Shown in pieces: positions 16,370-24,533 of a stretch of 64,000 nt of DNA (positions are counted from its first letter, which is position 1; each line of letters begins with the position of its first letter). Under the pieces are notes generated by a model, which searched no databases, was not told the origin of the DNA, and saw only the letters and a list, made by a program, of their open reading frames with translations. The DNA is from Longispora albida DSM 44784. GTDB lineage: Bacteria; Actinomycetota; Actinomycetes; Mycobacteriales; Micromonosporaceae. The stretch lies in the NCBI RefSeq assembly GCF_000379825.1, contig NZ_KB903815.1, positions 137,583 through 201,582 of the forward strand, read 5' to 3'. Position numbers and translations under genes: made by a program.

Positions 16370-17181
16370 CACCGCGGCTGGTAGCGCTCGACCTCGACGG
16401 CACGGTGGTCCCCTACGCCCAGGACTTCGCCGTGCCGTCGGAGCGGGTGCGCAAGGCCATCGCCCGCGCGATCGACGGCGGCGCTGTCGTCACGGTCGCG
16501 ACGGGCCGGGCCGTGTGGAACGCGCTGCCGACCGCGCGTGCCCTGGGGCTGGCCGGCATCGAGCTGGTCTGCTCCAACGGCGCGGTCGGCTACGACCTCG
16601 ACACCGCCTCGGTGATCTTCCGGACGGTGTTCGACCCGGGACACGCCGCGCGGGTGCTGGCCGAGGCCGTGCCGGACGCCGGGTTCGCCGTCGAGTACGA
16701 GACGCAGGGTTACCTGTACACCTCGTCCTTCGTGCAGGAGTACCCGGTCGGTTTCCTGACCGAGGTCACGCTGGAGGAGATGACCGCGACGCCGACGAGC
16801 CGGATGATCTGCCGGCTGGCCGGGGACGCCGGTGGTTCACTGGCGGGCATGGCTGGCCGGCGCGCGGAGGCCGCGAGGGTCGCCGGGCTGCTGAGCGAGG
16901 CCGAGTACGGGATCGAGCTGGGCTACTCCGGCTGGATCGACGTGACAGCGCCCGGGGTCTCGAAGGCCTCCGGGCTGGCCACGCTGGCCGGTCGGCTGGG
17001 GATCGCGGCGAGCGAGTGTGCCGTGATCGGCGACGGCAGCAACGACCTGCCGATGTTCGCGTGGGCCGGGCATTCCGTGGCGATGGGCCAGGCCACCGAG
17101 ACCGTGAAGGCCGCGGCGCACGAGGTCACGGGGACCGTGGCCGAGGACGGGGTCGCGATGGCGCTGGAACGCTGGTTCTAG
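16366..17181 (+). CDS. HAD-superfamily Cof-type hydrolase (IIB)
   Basis: 271 residues. Motif I is LDLDGTVVP (nucleophile and acid Asp residues 9 and 11). Motif IV is [16 protein letters not shown] near residue 220. The large cap between them (about residues 80-180) is of the C2 type. Cof proteins dephosphorylate sugar phosphates and cofactor precursors. The start overlaps serS by four bases (ATGA). Its stop TAG at 17179-17181 overlaps the stop of the convergent paralogue. Confidence 0.85.
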   Translation: MTPRLVALDLDGTVVPYAQDFAVPSERVRKAIARAIDGGAVVTVATGRAVWNALPTARALGLAGIELVCSNGAVGYDLDTASVIFRTVFDPGHAARVLAEAVPDAGFAVEYETQGYLYTSSFVQEYPVGFLTEVTLEEMTATPTSRMICRLAGDAGGSLAGMAGRRAEAARVAGLLSEAEYGIELGYSGWIDVTAPGVSKASGLATLAGRLGIAASECAVIGDGSNDLPMFAWAGHSVAMGQATETVKAAAHEVTGTVAEDGVAMALERWF

Positions 17182-17972
17182 AGGAAGCGCTGCTCCAGGT
17201 AGCTGGCCACGCCGTCGGCGTCGTTGCTGTGGGTGACGTCGTCGGCGAGGGCCATGACCTCCGGGTGCGCGTTGGCGACGGCGACGGCCCGCCCGGCCCA
17301 GGCCAGCAGCGGCCCGTCGTTCGGGGCGTCGCCGAAGGCCAGCACCTCGGAGGGCTTGACGCCGAGCGCGGAGGCGATGACCGCCAGCCCGGCCGCCTTG
17401 GTCACGCCGGGCGGGGTCAGCTCGATGAAGCCGGTGCCGGCCTCTGTCACCTCGCACAACGTCACCGGTACGACCCGGCGGGCCACGGCCAGCAGCTCGT
17501 CGGGTGACAGGCCCTGCGCGCGGAGGAAGACCTTGAGGATCGGGCCGGACAGGGCCGCCTGGCGGGCCATCGGCTTCCACGTGCCGGGGTATGGCCAGCT
17601 CGGACCGGGGTCGCCCCAGAGCGGCGACTCGGGGGCCGTGTCGGCCTCCACAGTGCAGTGCAGCTCTCCGGCCTCGGCCTCGATCAGGTCGACGGCCTTC
17701 GCGAAGACGGTGCCGTCCACAGTGATCTCGCTCAGCCAGGCCCCGGAGCCGGTGTCGATGACGTGCCCGCCCTGGGCGAGGGCGAGGAAACTGGCGCTGG
17801 GAATGTCCAGCCGGCACAGGTCGATCAGGCGCGGGCCCCGGCCGGTGACGCCGACGATCGGCATGCCGGTGGCCGCGAGGCGGCGGAGGACGTCGTGGGT
17901 CCTGGGGCTCACCGTCCCGTCGGTGCGGACCAGCGTGCCGTCCAGATCGGTCGCAACGAGCTTGGTCGTCAT
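17178..17972 (-). CDS. HAD-superfamily Cof-type hydrolase (IIB), convergent paralogue
   Basis: 264 residues. Motif I is ATDLDGTLVRTDG (residues 7-19), motif II is GVTGRGPR and motif IV is AFGDAPNDGPLLAWAG. The order and size equal those of the plus-strand neighbour, so these are paralogues of the same subfamily placed tail to tail. The two genes share four bases around CTAG. The start ATG has a leaderless-type TAACGT 6 nt upstream. Substrate unknown; a sugar phosphate is typical for the family. Confidence 0.85.
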   Translation of the reverse strand: MTTKLVATDLDGTLVRTDGTVSPRTHDVLRRLAATGMPIVGVTGRGPRLIDLCRLDIPSASFLALAQGGHVIDTGSGAWLSEITVDGTVFAKAVDLIEAEAGELHCTVEADTAPESPLWGDPGPSWPYPGTWKPMARQAALSGPILKVFLRAQGLSPDELLAVARRVVPVTLCEVTEAGTGFIELTPPGVTKAAGLAVIASALGVKPSEVLAFGDAPNDGPLLAWAGRAVAVANAHPEVMALADDVTHSNDADGVASYLEQRFL

Positions 17973-17978
17973 TGTCCG

Positions 17979-17984
17979 ACGTTA
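17979..17984 (-). promoter_or_regulatory. -10 element (TAACGT) of a leaderless transcript
   Basis: On the minus strand TAACGT ends 6 nt before the ATG at 17972. Confidence 0.4.
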
Positions 17985-18026
17985 TCCGATGTGGTGACCC
18001 TGTGTTATGGGCCAGCTGGTGAAATT

Positions 18027-18058
18027 CCAGGGCCGGTCAGTGAACTTCCCGGCCCTGG
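18027..18058 (-). terminator. Terminator of bpa
   Basis: Perfect 10-bp stem CCAGGGCCGG / CCGGCCCTGG with a 12-nt loop, starting 9 nt beyond the bpa stop. The minus-strand exit AATTTCACC is partly U-rich. Confidence 0.65.
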
Positions 18059-18066
18059 TCACGCCG

Positions 18067-18555
18067 CTACAGGTACTGGCCGGTCGGGCCCTCGCCGGAC
18101 TGCTGGCCCGCGCCGCTGGGGCCGGGCGGCAGGGCAGCCGGGCCGCCACGGCGCATCTGCTCGAGCTGCATCCGAGCCGCCATCTGCTGCGCGACGAGCG
18201 TGGCCTGGATGCCGTGGAACAGGCCCTCCAGCCAGCCGACCAGCTGGGCCTGCGCGATCCGCAGCTCGGCCTCTGACGGGACCTCCTCCTCGCTGAACGG
18301 CAGGGAGAGCCGCTCCAGCTCGTCACGGAGCTCGGGGGCCAGGCCGTCCTCCAGCTCCGCGATGGAACGGTGGTGGATCTCGCGGAGCCTGCGCCGGCCC
18401 GCCTCGTCGAGCGGCGCGACCCTGACCTCCTCCAGCAGCTGCTTGATCATGCTGCCGATCCGCATGACCTTGGCCGGCTGCTCGACCAGGCGGGACGGAT
18501 CATGGTCGTCGTCGCCGCTCACCAGAATGATCTGCTGCTCCGGGGGCTGTGTCAT
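18067..18555 (-). CDS. bpa: Bacterial proteasome activator (DUF2587)
   Basis: 162 residues. The core LVEQPAKVMRIGSMIKQLLEEVRVAPLDEAGRRRL and the stretch AELRIAQAQLVGWLEGLFHGIQATLVAQQMAAR closely match the mycobacterial activator Bpa/PafE (landmarks quoted). The protein ends GPTGQYL: the C-terminal GQYL is the motif that docks into the 20S proteasome alpha ring and opens its gate, independent of ATP. Bpa forms a dodecameric ring and feeds unfolded proteins for degradation. Starts ATG 18555 and ATG 18564 are both possible. No proteasome genes lie in this window. Confidence 0.9.
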   Translation of the reverse strand: MTQPPEQQIILVSGDDDHDPSRLVEQPAKVMRIGSMIKQLLEEVRVAPLDEAGRRRLREIHHRSIAELEDGLAPELRDELERLSLPFSEEEVPSEAELRIAQAQLVGWLEGLFHGIQATLVAQQMAARMQLEQMRRGGPAALPPGPSGAGQQSGEGPTGQYL

Positions 18556-18580
18556 GCCCTCCATCCTGCCTCACCACGGC

Positions 18581-19375
18581 TCAGCGGTAGGGGTCGAAGT
18601 CGGGCTGGCGTTTCTCGGCGAACGCCTGTGCCCCTTCGGCTGCCTCCTTGGTGTGGCTGAACAACTCCAGGCCGTCGAAGGCGAGATGCGACAGGCCGCC
18701 GAGGTGGTCGCTGTCGGCGTTGAAGGAGTGCTTCAGGAACCGCAGGGCCGTCGGGGAGTAGCTGGCGATCTGCCTGCCCCAGTCCTGCGCGCTGGTCAGC
18801 AGGTCCTCAGCCGGTACGACCTTGTTCACCAGTCCCCAGCTGAGCGCGGTCGGGGCGTCGATCAGTTCGAGCAGGAACCACAGCTGGCGGGCGCGCTTCT
18901 CGCCGATCACCCTGGCCAGGTACGCCGAGCCGAAGCCGGCGTCGAACGACCCGACCCGGGGACCGGACTGGCCGAATCGGGCGTGTTCGGCAGCAATCGT
19001 CAGATCACACAACACATGGAGCACGTGCCCGCCGCCGACCGCGACCCCGTTGACGGCGGCGATGACGGGCTTGGGGATGTCGCGGATCATCCGGTGCAGC
19101 CGCTCGATCTCGAACGTGCCCCACTCGGTCTCACCGTAGCCGCCGGTCTCCGCCCGTTCCTTGACGTCGCCGCCGGCGCAGAAGGCCCGGTCACCGGCGC
19201 CGGTCAGGATCACGCAGGCCACCTCGCGGCTGGCCCACGCGGTCTTGAAAGCGTGGATGAGCTCGTCGACCGTCCGGCCACGGAAGGAGTTCATCCGCTC
19301 GGGCCGGTTGATCGTGATCGTCGCGACCCGGTCGGTGACCGTGTAGCGGATATCGGTGTAGTCAACGGTCGTCAC
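18581..19375 (-). CDS. Crotonase-family enzyme, MenB/BadI-like
   Basis: 264 residues. The oxyanion hole motifs are AFCAGGD and NGVAVGGGHVLHVLCDL. The stretch GQSGPRVGSFDAGFGSAYLARVIGEKRARQLWFL and the ending EKRQPDFDPYR match naphthoate synthase MenB. By contrast FRGRTVDELIHAF, MIRDIPKPVIAAV and KHSFNAD resemble 2-ketocyclohexanecarboxyl-CoA hydrolase BadI. Gly follows QS where class II MenB enzymes have Asp. No other menaquinone gene is near, so the biological reaction (ring closure in menaquinone synthesis or ring cleavage of an alicyclic acyl-CoA) is open. The GTG start at 19375 fits the fold. Confidence 0.75.
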   Translation of the reverse strand: MTTVDYTDIRYTVTDRVATITINRPERMNSFRGRTVDELIHAFKTAWASREVACVILTGAGDRAFCAGGDVKERAETGGYGETEWGTFEIERLHRMIRDIPKPVIAAVNGVAVGGGHVLHVLCDLTIAAEHARFGQSGPRVGSFDAGFGSAYLARVIGEKRARQLWFLLELIDAPTALSWGLVNKVVPAEDLLTSAQDWGRQIASYSPTALRFLKHSFNADSDHLGGLSHLAFDGLELFSHTKEAAEGAQAFAEKRQPDFDPYR

Positions 19376-19417
19376 GGAGACACGATAACGCCCGGGGCGC
19401 CGCGCGGGGTCCGGCGT

Positions 19418-19423
19418 TAGCAT
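19418..19423 (+). promoter_or_regulatory. -10 element (TAGCAT) of a leaderless transcript
   Basis: TAGCAT ends 6 nt before the GTG at 19430. Confidence 0.4.
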
Positions 19424-19429
19424 CGGCGG

Positions 19430-20089
19430 GTGGATCCTCGCGACGTACTCGAACGCCCAGCCCCGCCAGCCGACGAGACCCGGCGCTACGGCGAGCACCC
19501 CGACCAGGTGATCGACTTCCGGGGCGCCGGCCCGCTGGTCGTGTTCGTGCACGGCGGGTTCTGGCGGCCGGAGTACGACCGGGCGCACGCGGGGCCGCTG
19601 TCCGCCGGGCTGGCCGAGGCGGGCTTCACGGTCGCGACGATCGAGTACCGCCGGACGGGCTGGGAGGGGTCCTCGGCCGACGTGCGGGCGGCTCTCGCCT
19701 CGCTGGACGAGCCGCGTGTAGTGATCGGGCACTCGGCGGGCGGGCACCTGGCGTTGCTGTTCAGCCCCGTCCCGGTACTCGCGCTGGCTCCGGTGACCGA
19801 CCTGCCCCGCGCGTACGAGCTCGACCTCGACGGCGGGGCCGTGCGCGACTTCCTCGGCGGCTCCCCGGCCGGCCTGCCGGACGTGTACGCCGCAGCCGAG
19901 CCCAGCCGCCCCGCCACCCTCATCCACGGCACCCTGGACGAGCAGGTACCCGTGGAGCTGTCCAGGGCCTACGCGGCCCGGACCGGCTCCCGCCTCGTGG
20001 AACTTCCGGACACCGAGCACTTCGGACTGATCGACCCGCTGTCGGCGGCGTGGCCGTCGGTGTTGTCGGAGCTGCGTGCGCTGCTGTGA
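19430..20089 (+). CDS. Alpha/beta hydrolase
   Basis: 219 residues. FVHGGFWRPEY supplies the oxyanion-hole HGG motif, GHSAGGHLAL holds the nucleophile Ser in G-x-S-x-G, and LIHGTLDEQVP and DTEHFGLIDP supply the Asp and His of the triad. HGGFW with GHSAGG is typical of kynurenine-formamidase/BD-FAE-like esterases. The substrate is not predictable, and no tryptophan catabolism genes are nearby. It is cytoplasmic, with no signal peptide. Confidence 0.8.
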   Translation: MDPRDVLERPAPPADETRRYGEHPDQVIDFRGAGPLVVFVHGGFWRPEYDRAHAGPLSAGLAEAGFTVATIEYRRTGWEGSSADVRAALASLDEPRVVIGHSAGGHLALLFSPVPVLALAPVTDLPRAYELDLDGGAVRDFLGGSPAGLPDVYAAAEPSRPATLIHGTLDEQVPVELSRAYAARTGSRLVELPDTEHFGLIDPLSAAWPSVLSELRALL

Positions 20090-20099
20090 CACTGGGGGC

Positions 20100-20648
20100 A
20101 TGGAGTTCCTCTGTTACCACCGTGACCGGCCCGGCTCGCTGGCCCTCCGCCAGGCGCTGATCGAGGCGCACTGGTCCTACATGGACCAGTTCGAGGCGGA
20201 GCTGATCGCGCGCGGCCCGACGTTCACCGACGACGAGCTGCCGACCGGCAGCGTGCACATCGTGGACCTGCCGGACGTGGCCGCCGTCCGGGCGTTCGCG
20301 TTCGACGAACCCAACTACCAGGCGGGTGCCTACCGCGATGTGCTGATCCGCCGCTGGCGCAACCTGCTGGGCCGGACGATGTGGGAGTACCCGGGTGGCC
20401 GTGAGGGCGGCAGCCGGTACCTGGTGCTCGGCTTCGGGGCAGGTCAGGCGGCCGATCTCGACGTGCCGGCCGACCCGTCCGGTGACCTGGTCGCCTACGG
20501 CCCGCTGCTTTCCGACGACGCCGCGACGTGGCTCGGCACGGCCGTCCTGCTCCGAGCGGCCGGCCCGGAGGCGGCCCGTGCGGTGCTGACGGCCGAGCGG
20601 TACGACGCGATCGAGGTGCACAACTGGGAGTTCGGCGGCCGCCGCTGA
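20100..20648 (+). CDS. YciI-family protein with two domains
   Basis: 182 residues. The first half (EFLCYHRDRPGSLALRQALIEAHWSYMDQFEAELIARGPTF, landmarks EAHWSYMDQF and ARGPTF) is a YciI-type ferredoxin-like barrel with its conserved His. The second half (about 95-180) repeats a weaker copy containing YGPLLSDDAATWLGTAVLL and a closing AVLTAERYDAIEVHNWEFGGRR. YciI proteins have unknown or oxygenase-like activity. The gene begins 10 nt after the hydrolase stop, so the two are probably an operon. Its 3' part is overlapped in antisense by the XRE gene. Confidence 0.7.
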   Translation: MEFLCYHRDRPGSLALRQALIEAHWSYMDQFEAELIARGPTFTDDELPTGSVHIVDLPDVAAVRAFAFDEPNYQAGAYRDVLIRRWRNLLGRTMWEYPGGREGGSRYLVLGFGAGQAADLDVPADPSGDLVAYGPLLSDDAATWLGTAVLLRAAGPEAARAVLTAERYDAIEVHNWEFGGRR

Positions 20649-20875
20649 AGCCAGGCGACCTTCACGCTGATTTCGCCGACCCTGGCGACAATGTCCACCT
20701 GCCCGCCCAGGGCCACGACGTAGGCGCGTAGCGTCTCGACGCTCTCGAACTGGCCGTTCTCGATCTGGCTGATCCTCGACTGGGACAGTCCTGCCGTGGC
20801 GGCCAGCTCGGTCTGGGTGAGGCCGACCTGCTTGCGGAGTTCGGCGAGCTGGTGACCCCGGACCCTCGCGGCCAT
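20495..20875 (-). CDS. XRE-family helix-turn-helix regulator
   Basis: 126 residues from the ATG at 20875. Residues 9-62 form a Cro/XRE helix-turn-helix (LRKQVGLTQTELAATAGLSQSRISQIENGQFESVETLRAYVVALGG; landmarks LTQTELA and SRISQIENG). Family members normally end soon after, at about residue 74 (ISVKVA). Here the frame runs 50 residues further, antisense to the YciI gene, so the stop seems lost. Upstream, coding-like sequence in the same frame (TSAEAADLIEEQAKAREL and beyond) continues to about 20995, where only a CTG could start it. A HigA-like antitoxin is possible, but no toxin is seen. Confidence 0.65.
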   Translation of the reverse strand: MAARVRGHQLAELRKQVGLTQTELAATAGLSQSRISQIENGQFESVETLRAYVVALGGQVDIVARVGEISVKVAWLQRRPPNSQLCTSIASYRSAVSTARAASGPAARSRTAVPSHVAASSESSGP

Positions 20876-21064
20876 CTCCCCGCCGTACTGCTCACGCCGT
20901 GCGACGCGCTCGGGGGCGTCGTGGCCGGGATCGAGCTCGCGGGCCTTGGCCTGCTCCTCGATCAGGTCTGCGGCTTCCGCAGACGTGGAGATCAGTTTTC
21001 CCCGTACGTACCGCCGACCCGGCCGGCACTGCTGGGTATGCCGGGTTCTTGACGGGCGTGAAAA

Positions 21065-23095
21065 ATGCGTGGCATGCTCAGGCCCGTGAAGGCCCCCACC
21101 GCGGCCCCAGGGGCCACGCCCCCTGACGCAGGCCAGGCCCCGTCCGAGCTGTTGCCGCTGCTCTGGGCGGCGCGGTCGGTCGCCGTGATCGGGGCTTCGT
21201 CCAAGCCGGGCTCGCTGGGCAGGCTGCCGGTCGAGTACCTCCTACGATACGGATACTCCGGGCAGATCCTGCCGATCAACCCCAAGGCGGGCGAGGTCTG
21301 CGGGCTGCCCGCCTATCCCGAGCTGCCGCACCGGGTCGACCTCGCTCTGATCATGGTGGGGGCCGAGCACGCCCCTGCTGCTGTCGAGCAGTGCGCGCGC
21401 CACCAGGTACCGGTGGCGATCGTCGGAGCCTCGGGCTTCGCGGAGGCCGGGCAGCCGGAGTTGCAGGCTGAGCTGCTGGCCAGGGCCGGCACGAAGACCC
21501 GGCTCCTCGGGCCGAACTGCATCGGTGCCGCGAACCTCCACACCGGACTGGTCGCGAGTTTCAGCCCGTGGTTCGGCGGGGCGCAGACCACGCTCGGTAA
21601 GCCCGGCGGGCTCGCGCTGGTCAGCCAGAGCGGCGCGCTCGGCTTCGGCGCGGCGAGCCTGGCCGTAGAGCGCGGCCTGCCCCTCGGCTGGGTCGTGACG
21701 ACCGGCAACGAGGCTGACGTGACGGCCCTGGAGGTCCTGGCGGGGCTCGCAGCCGAACCGGAGTGCACGGCACTGCTTGGTTATGTCGAGTCGCTTTCGG
21801 ATGGGCCGGCGCTGCGGAAGCTCGCGTCGTACGGCAAGCCGGTGACGTTGCTGGTCGCGGGCCGGTCCGTCGCGGGGCGGAAGGCGGCGGCTTCGCACAC
21901 GGGTGCGCTGGCGACCGATGACCGGGTGGCGACGGCTGTTCTCCGCCAGCTTGGCATCAAGCGGGTGTCCGATGTGGACGCGCTGTTGGATGCCGGTGAG
22001 ATCGTGCGGACGGGGCGCCGGATCGCGGTTGTCACGACGTCCGGTGGTTCCGGGATTCTGGCTGCCGACGCGATCGAGGAGCACGGCCTCGAACTTGCCG
22101 CCTTCACGCCCGAGACCCAGGCGACGCTGGATGCGATCGTCCCGGCCTTCGGCAGCGCGGCCAATCCCGTCGACGTCACGGCCACGGTCATGCGCGACCA
22201 GACGCTGGTGTCCCGCTGCCTCCAGGCCATCGACGCGGATCCAGGCGTGGATGCGATCCTGCTCTGCTTCTGTGTACTGACGGGCGAGGACGTCGACGGC
22301 ATCGTCGAGTCGGTCTCCACCCTCACGAAGCCCGTGGTCGTGGCCCGCACCGGGGCTGAGCACCTGGCGCCGGAGGCGGCGAGGGTACTCAAGGACCAGG
22401 GCGTTCCTTGTTTTGCGACTCCGGCGAGGGCGATCGCCGCGATGGCCCGGCCGGTGCCGGACGCAGCCGGGGCGGAGACCAAGGCCGCGGAAGGTGATGT
22501 GCCTGCGGAGCCGCCGTCCGAGCAGGAGCTGAAGCGGATTCTGGGGCTCCCGGTTCCGTATGGGCGGTTCCTGGAGGGGCCGGAGGACTTCCCGTTCGAG
22601 GGGAAGGCCGTCTACAAGGCTGTCGCGCCGGGCCTCGTGCACAAGACGGAGGCCGGGGGAGTCCTGCTCGGGGTCACGCGGCCGGGTGCTGGTACGGCGT
22701 ACAAGAAAATCAAAGCCATCGGTCAGGTGTGGGCAGAGGAGCAGGTGGAAGGCGGGGTGGAAATGCTGGTCGGCATCACGCCCAGCCCTCTCGGCCGGCT
22801 GCTCACGATCGGGGCCGGCGGGACGCTCGCCGAGCTGCTGGGTGATGTGGCTGTGCGGCTGCTGCCGGTCGCTGATGTCGAGGCCATGCTGGGCGAGCTG
22901 AAGATCGAGAAGCTGCTGAAGGGGTGGCGCGGCGCGCCGGCCTGCGACATTCCCGCTTTCGTCTCCGTGGTCCGCCAGCTCGTCGAGCGGACGGCGAACT
23001 GGCCCGCTGACTGGGCGATCGAGCTGAATCCCGTCCTGGTCCGGCCGTCCGGAGCCGTGGTCCTGGACGCCGCCTGTGTGAGGGAAGAGGTCTGA
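21065..23095 (+). CDS. ADP-forming acyl-CoA (acetate) ligase
   Basis: 676 residues in the order CoA-binding Rossmann domain (about 38-135, VAVIGASSKPGSLGRLPVEYLL), ligase-CoA domain with VSQSGALGFGAA, and an ATP-grasp domain (about 480-676). The phosphohistidine motif is KAAASHTGAL, H278. This fused alpha-beta form (ACD) makes or uses acyl-CoA with ADP/ATP exchange, often on acetate, propionate or branched acids. Starts ATG 21065, ATG 21074 and GTG 21086 are possible. It is followed 2 nt later by an AMP-forming ligase and then a mutase, suggesting a small acyl-CoA operon. Confidence 0.85.
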   Translation: MRGMLRPVKAPTAAPGATPPDAGQAPSELLPLLWAARSVAVIGASSKPGSLGRLPVEYLLRYGYSGQILPINPKAGEVCGLPAYPELPHRVDLALIMVGAEHAPAAVEQCARHQVPVAIVGASGFAEAGQPELQAELLARAGTKTRLLGPNCIGAANLHTGLVASFSPWFGGAQTTLGKPGGLALVSQSGALGFGAASLAVERGLPLGWVVTTGNEADVTALEVLAGLAAEPECTALLGYVESLSDGPALRKLASYGKPVTLLVAGRSVAGRKAAASHTGALATDDRVATAVLRQLGIKRVSDVDALLDAGEIVRTGRRIAVVTTSGGSGILAADAIEEHGLELAAFTPETQATLDAIVPAFGSAANPVDVTATVMRDQTLVSRCLQAIDADPGVDAILLCFCVLTGEDVDGIVESVSTLTKPVVVARTGAEHLAPEAARVLKDQGVPCFATPARAIAAMARPVPDAAGAETKAAEGDVPAEPPSEQELKRILGLPVPYGRFLEGPEDFPFEGKAVYKAVAPGLVHKTEAGGVLLGVTRPGAGTAYKKIKAIGQVWAEEQVEGGVEMLVGITPSPLGRLLTIGAGGTLAELLGDVAVRLLPVADVEAMLGELKIEKLLKGWRGAPACDIPAFVSVVRQLVERTANWPADWAIELNPVLVRPSGAVVLDAACVREEV

Positions 23096-23096
23096 C

Positions 23097-24533
23097 GTGG
23101 ACGTTGGCACGCTCGTGGCCAGGGCTGCCGCCCGGTACGGCGATCGGATCGCCCTGGACGGCCCGCAGGGCAGGCAGACGTTCGCCGAGCTGGGGGACAG
23201 GGTGACCCGGCTGGCGCGCGGCCTGCTCGGCCTGGGCCTCAAGCCGGGCGACCGGGTGCTCGACCTCCAGCCCAACCAGAACACCTACGTCGAGACGGAC
23301 CTGGCGCTCGCCACCGCCGGGCTGGTCCGCGTGGCGCTCAACTACCGGCTGCACCGCGACGACTGGGCGCGGATCGCCGAGGACTCCGGCGCGGTGGCGA
23401 TCATCCGGGACGAGCGCTACGACCCGGGCCTCGACCTGCCGTACGAGATCGTGATCGGCCGCGACTACGAGCAGATCATGACCCCGGGGGCCGTCGAGGC
23501 ACACCACGACCTGGTCAGCCTCAACTACACGTCCGGGACGACCGGCCGCCCGAAGGGTGTCCGGCGGACCCACCGGAACCGGTACGCGAGCCTGATGAAC
23601 ATGACCTACGACGTGCTGGGCGGCCCGCCCGGCCCGTCCGACGTGTACCTGCACGCCGGCCCGATCACCCACACGTCAGGGCTTTTCGTGCTGCCGTTCC
23701 TGGCGGCCGGGTCGACGCAGGTGATCCTGCCGTCCTTCACCGCGGACGGCGTGATTGAGGCGGTGAAGGAGAAGGGCGTCACGCACACCGCGCTCGTGCC
23801 GACGATGGTCGCCCGGCTGCTCGCGGCCGGGGCGAGCCTGGCGGAGTTGAAGATGCTCGCGTACGCCGGCGCGCCGATGCCACCCGAGCAGATCCGGCAG
23901 GCGCTCACGCACCTCACCCCGAACCTCGTCCAGTACTACGGCCTGGTCGAGGCGATCCCCCCGGTGACGGTGCTCGACGCGGCCGACCACCAGGTACCGG
24001 AGCTGCTGACCAGCGCTGGCCGCCCGGCCATCGGCTGCGAACTGCGGATCGTGGACGGCGACGGCCGGACACTGCCCGACGGCGAGATCGGCGAGGTGCT
24101 GACCCGGGGCGAGCACGTGATGGGCGGGTACTGGGGCGAGGCCGGCGACACCCACAAGGTCGTCCGCGACGGCTGGCTACACACCGGCGACCTCGGCCGG
24201 ATCGCCGACGGCAGGCTGTGGCTGGTCGACCGCAAGGGCGACATGATCATCACGGGCGGGTACAACGTGTACCCGAGCGAGGTCGAGAACGTGATCGCCG
24301 AGGTGGCAGGGGTTGCCGAGGTCGCCGTGATCGGTGTGCCGGACGCCGACTGGGGGCAGCGGATCGTCGCCCTGTACACGGGCACCGCCGAGCCGTCTGC
24401 CGTCGAGGAGCACTGCCGGGCGCGGATGGCGTCGTACAAGAAACCCAAGCAGGTGATCCGGCGGACCGAGTTCCCGCTCAACTCCACCGGCAAGATCGCC
24501 AAGAACGTGCTGCGAGCCGAATATGGCGCCTGA
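23097..24533 (+). CDS. AMP-forming acyl-CoA synthetase
   Basis: 478 residues, short for the ANL superfamily (usually 500-560). The P-loop is LNYTSGTTGRPKGVRRTH (about residues 143-160). The hinge and adenylation motifs are DGWLHTGDLGRI and VDRKGDMIITGGYNVYPSEVEN. The catalytic Lys is in NSTGKIAKN close to the C-terminus. It activates a carboxylic acid as acyl-AMP and then acyl-CoA. The GTG start lies one base after the stop of the ADP-forming ligase. The last 11 nt overlap the mutase gene, so the three are translationally coupled. Confidence 0.85.
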   Translation: MDVGTLVARAAARYGDRIALDGPQGRQTFAELGDRVTRLARGLLGLGLKPGDRVLDLQPNQNTYVETDLALATAGLVRVALNYRLHRDDWARIAEDSGAVAIIRDERYDPGLDLPYEIVIGRDYEQIMTPGAVEAHHDLVSLNYTSGTTGRPKGVRRTHRNRYASLMNMTYDVLGGPPGPSDVYLHAGPITHTSGLFVLPFLAAGSTQVILPSFTADGVIEAVKEKGVTHTALVPTMVARLLAAGASLAELKMLAYAGAPMPPEQIRQALTHLTPNLVQYYGLVEAIPPVTVLDAADHQVPELLTSAGRPAIGCELRIVDGDGRTLPDGEIGEVLTRGEHVMGGYWGEAGDTHKVVRDGWLHTGDLGRIADGRLWLVDRKGDMIITGGYNVYPSEVENVIAEVAGVAEVAVIGVPDADWGQRIVALYTGTAEPSAVEEHCRARMASYKKPKQVIRRTEFPLNSTGKIAKNVLRAEYGA

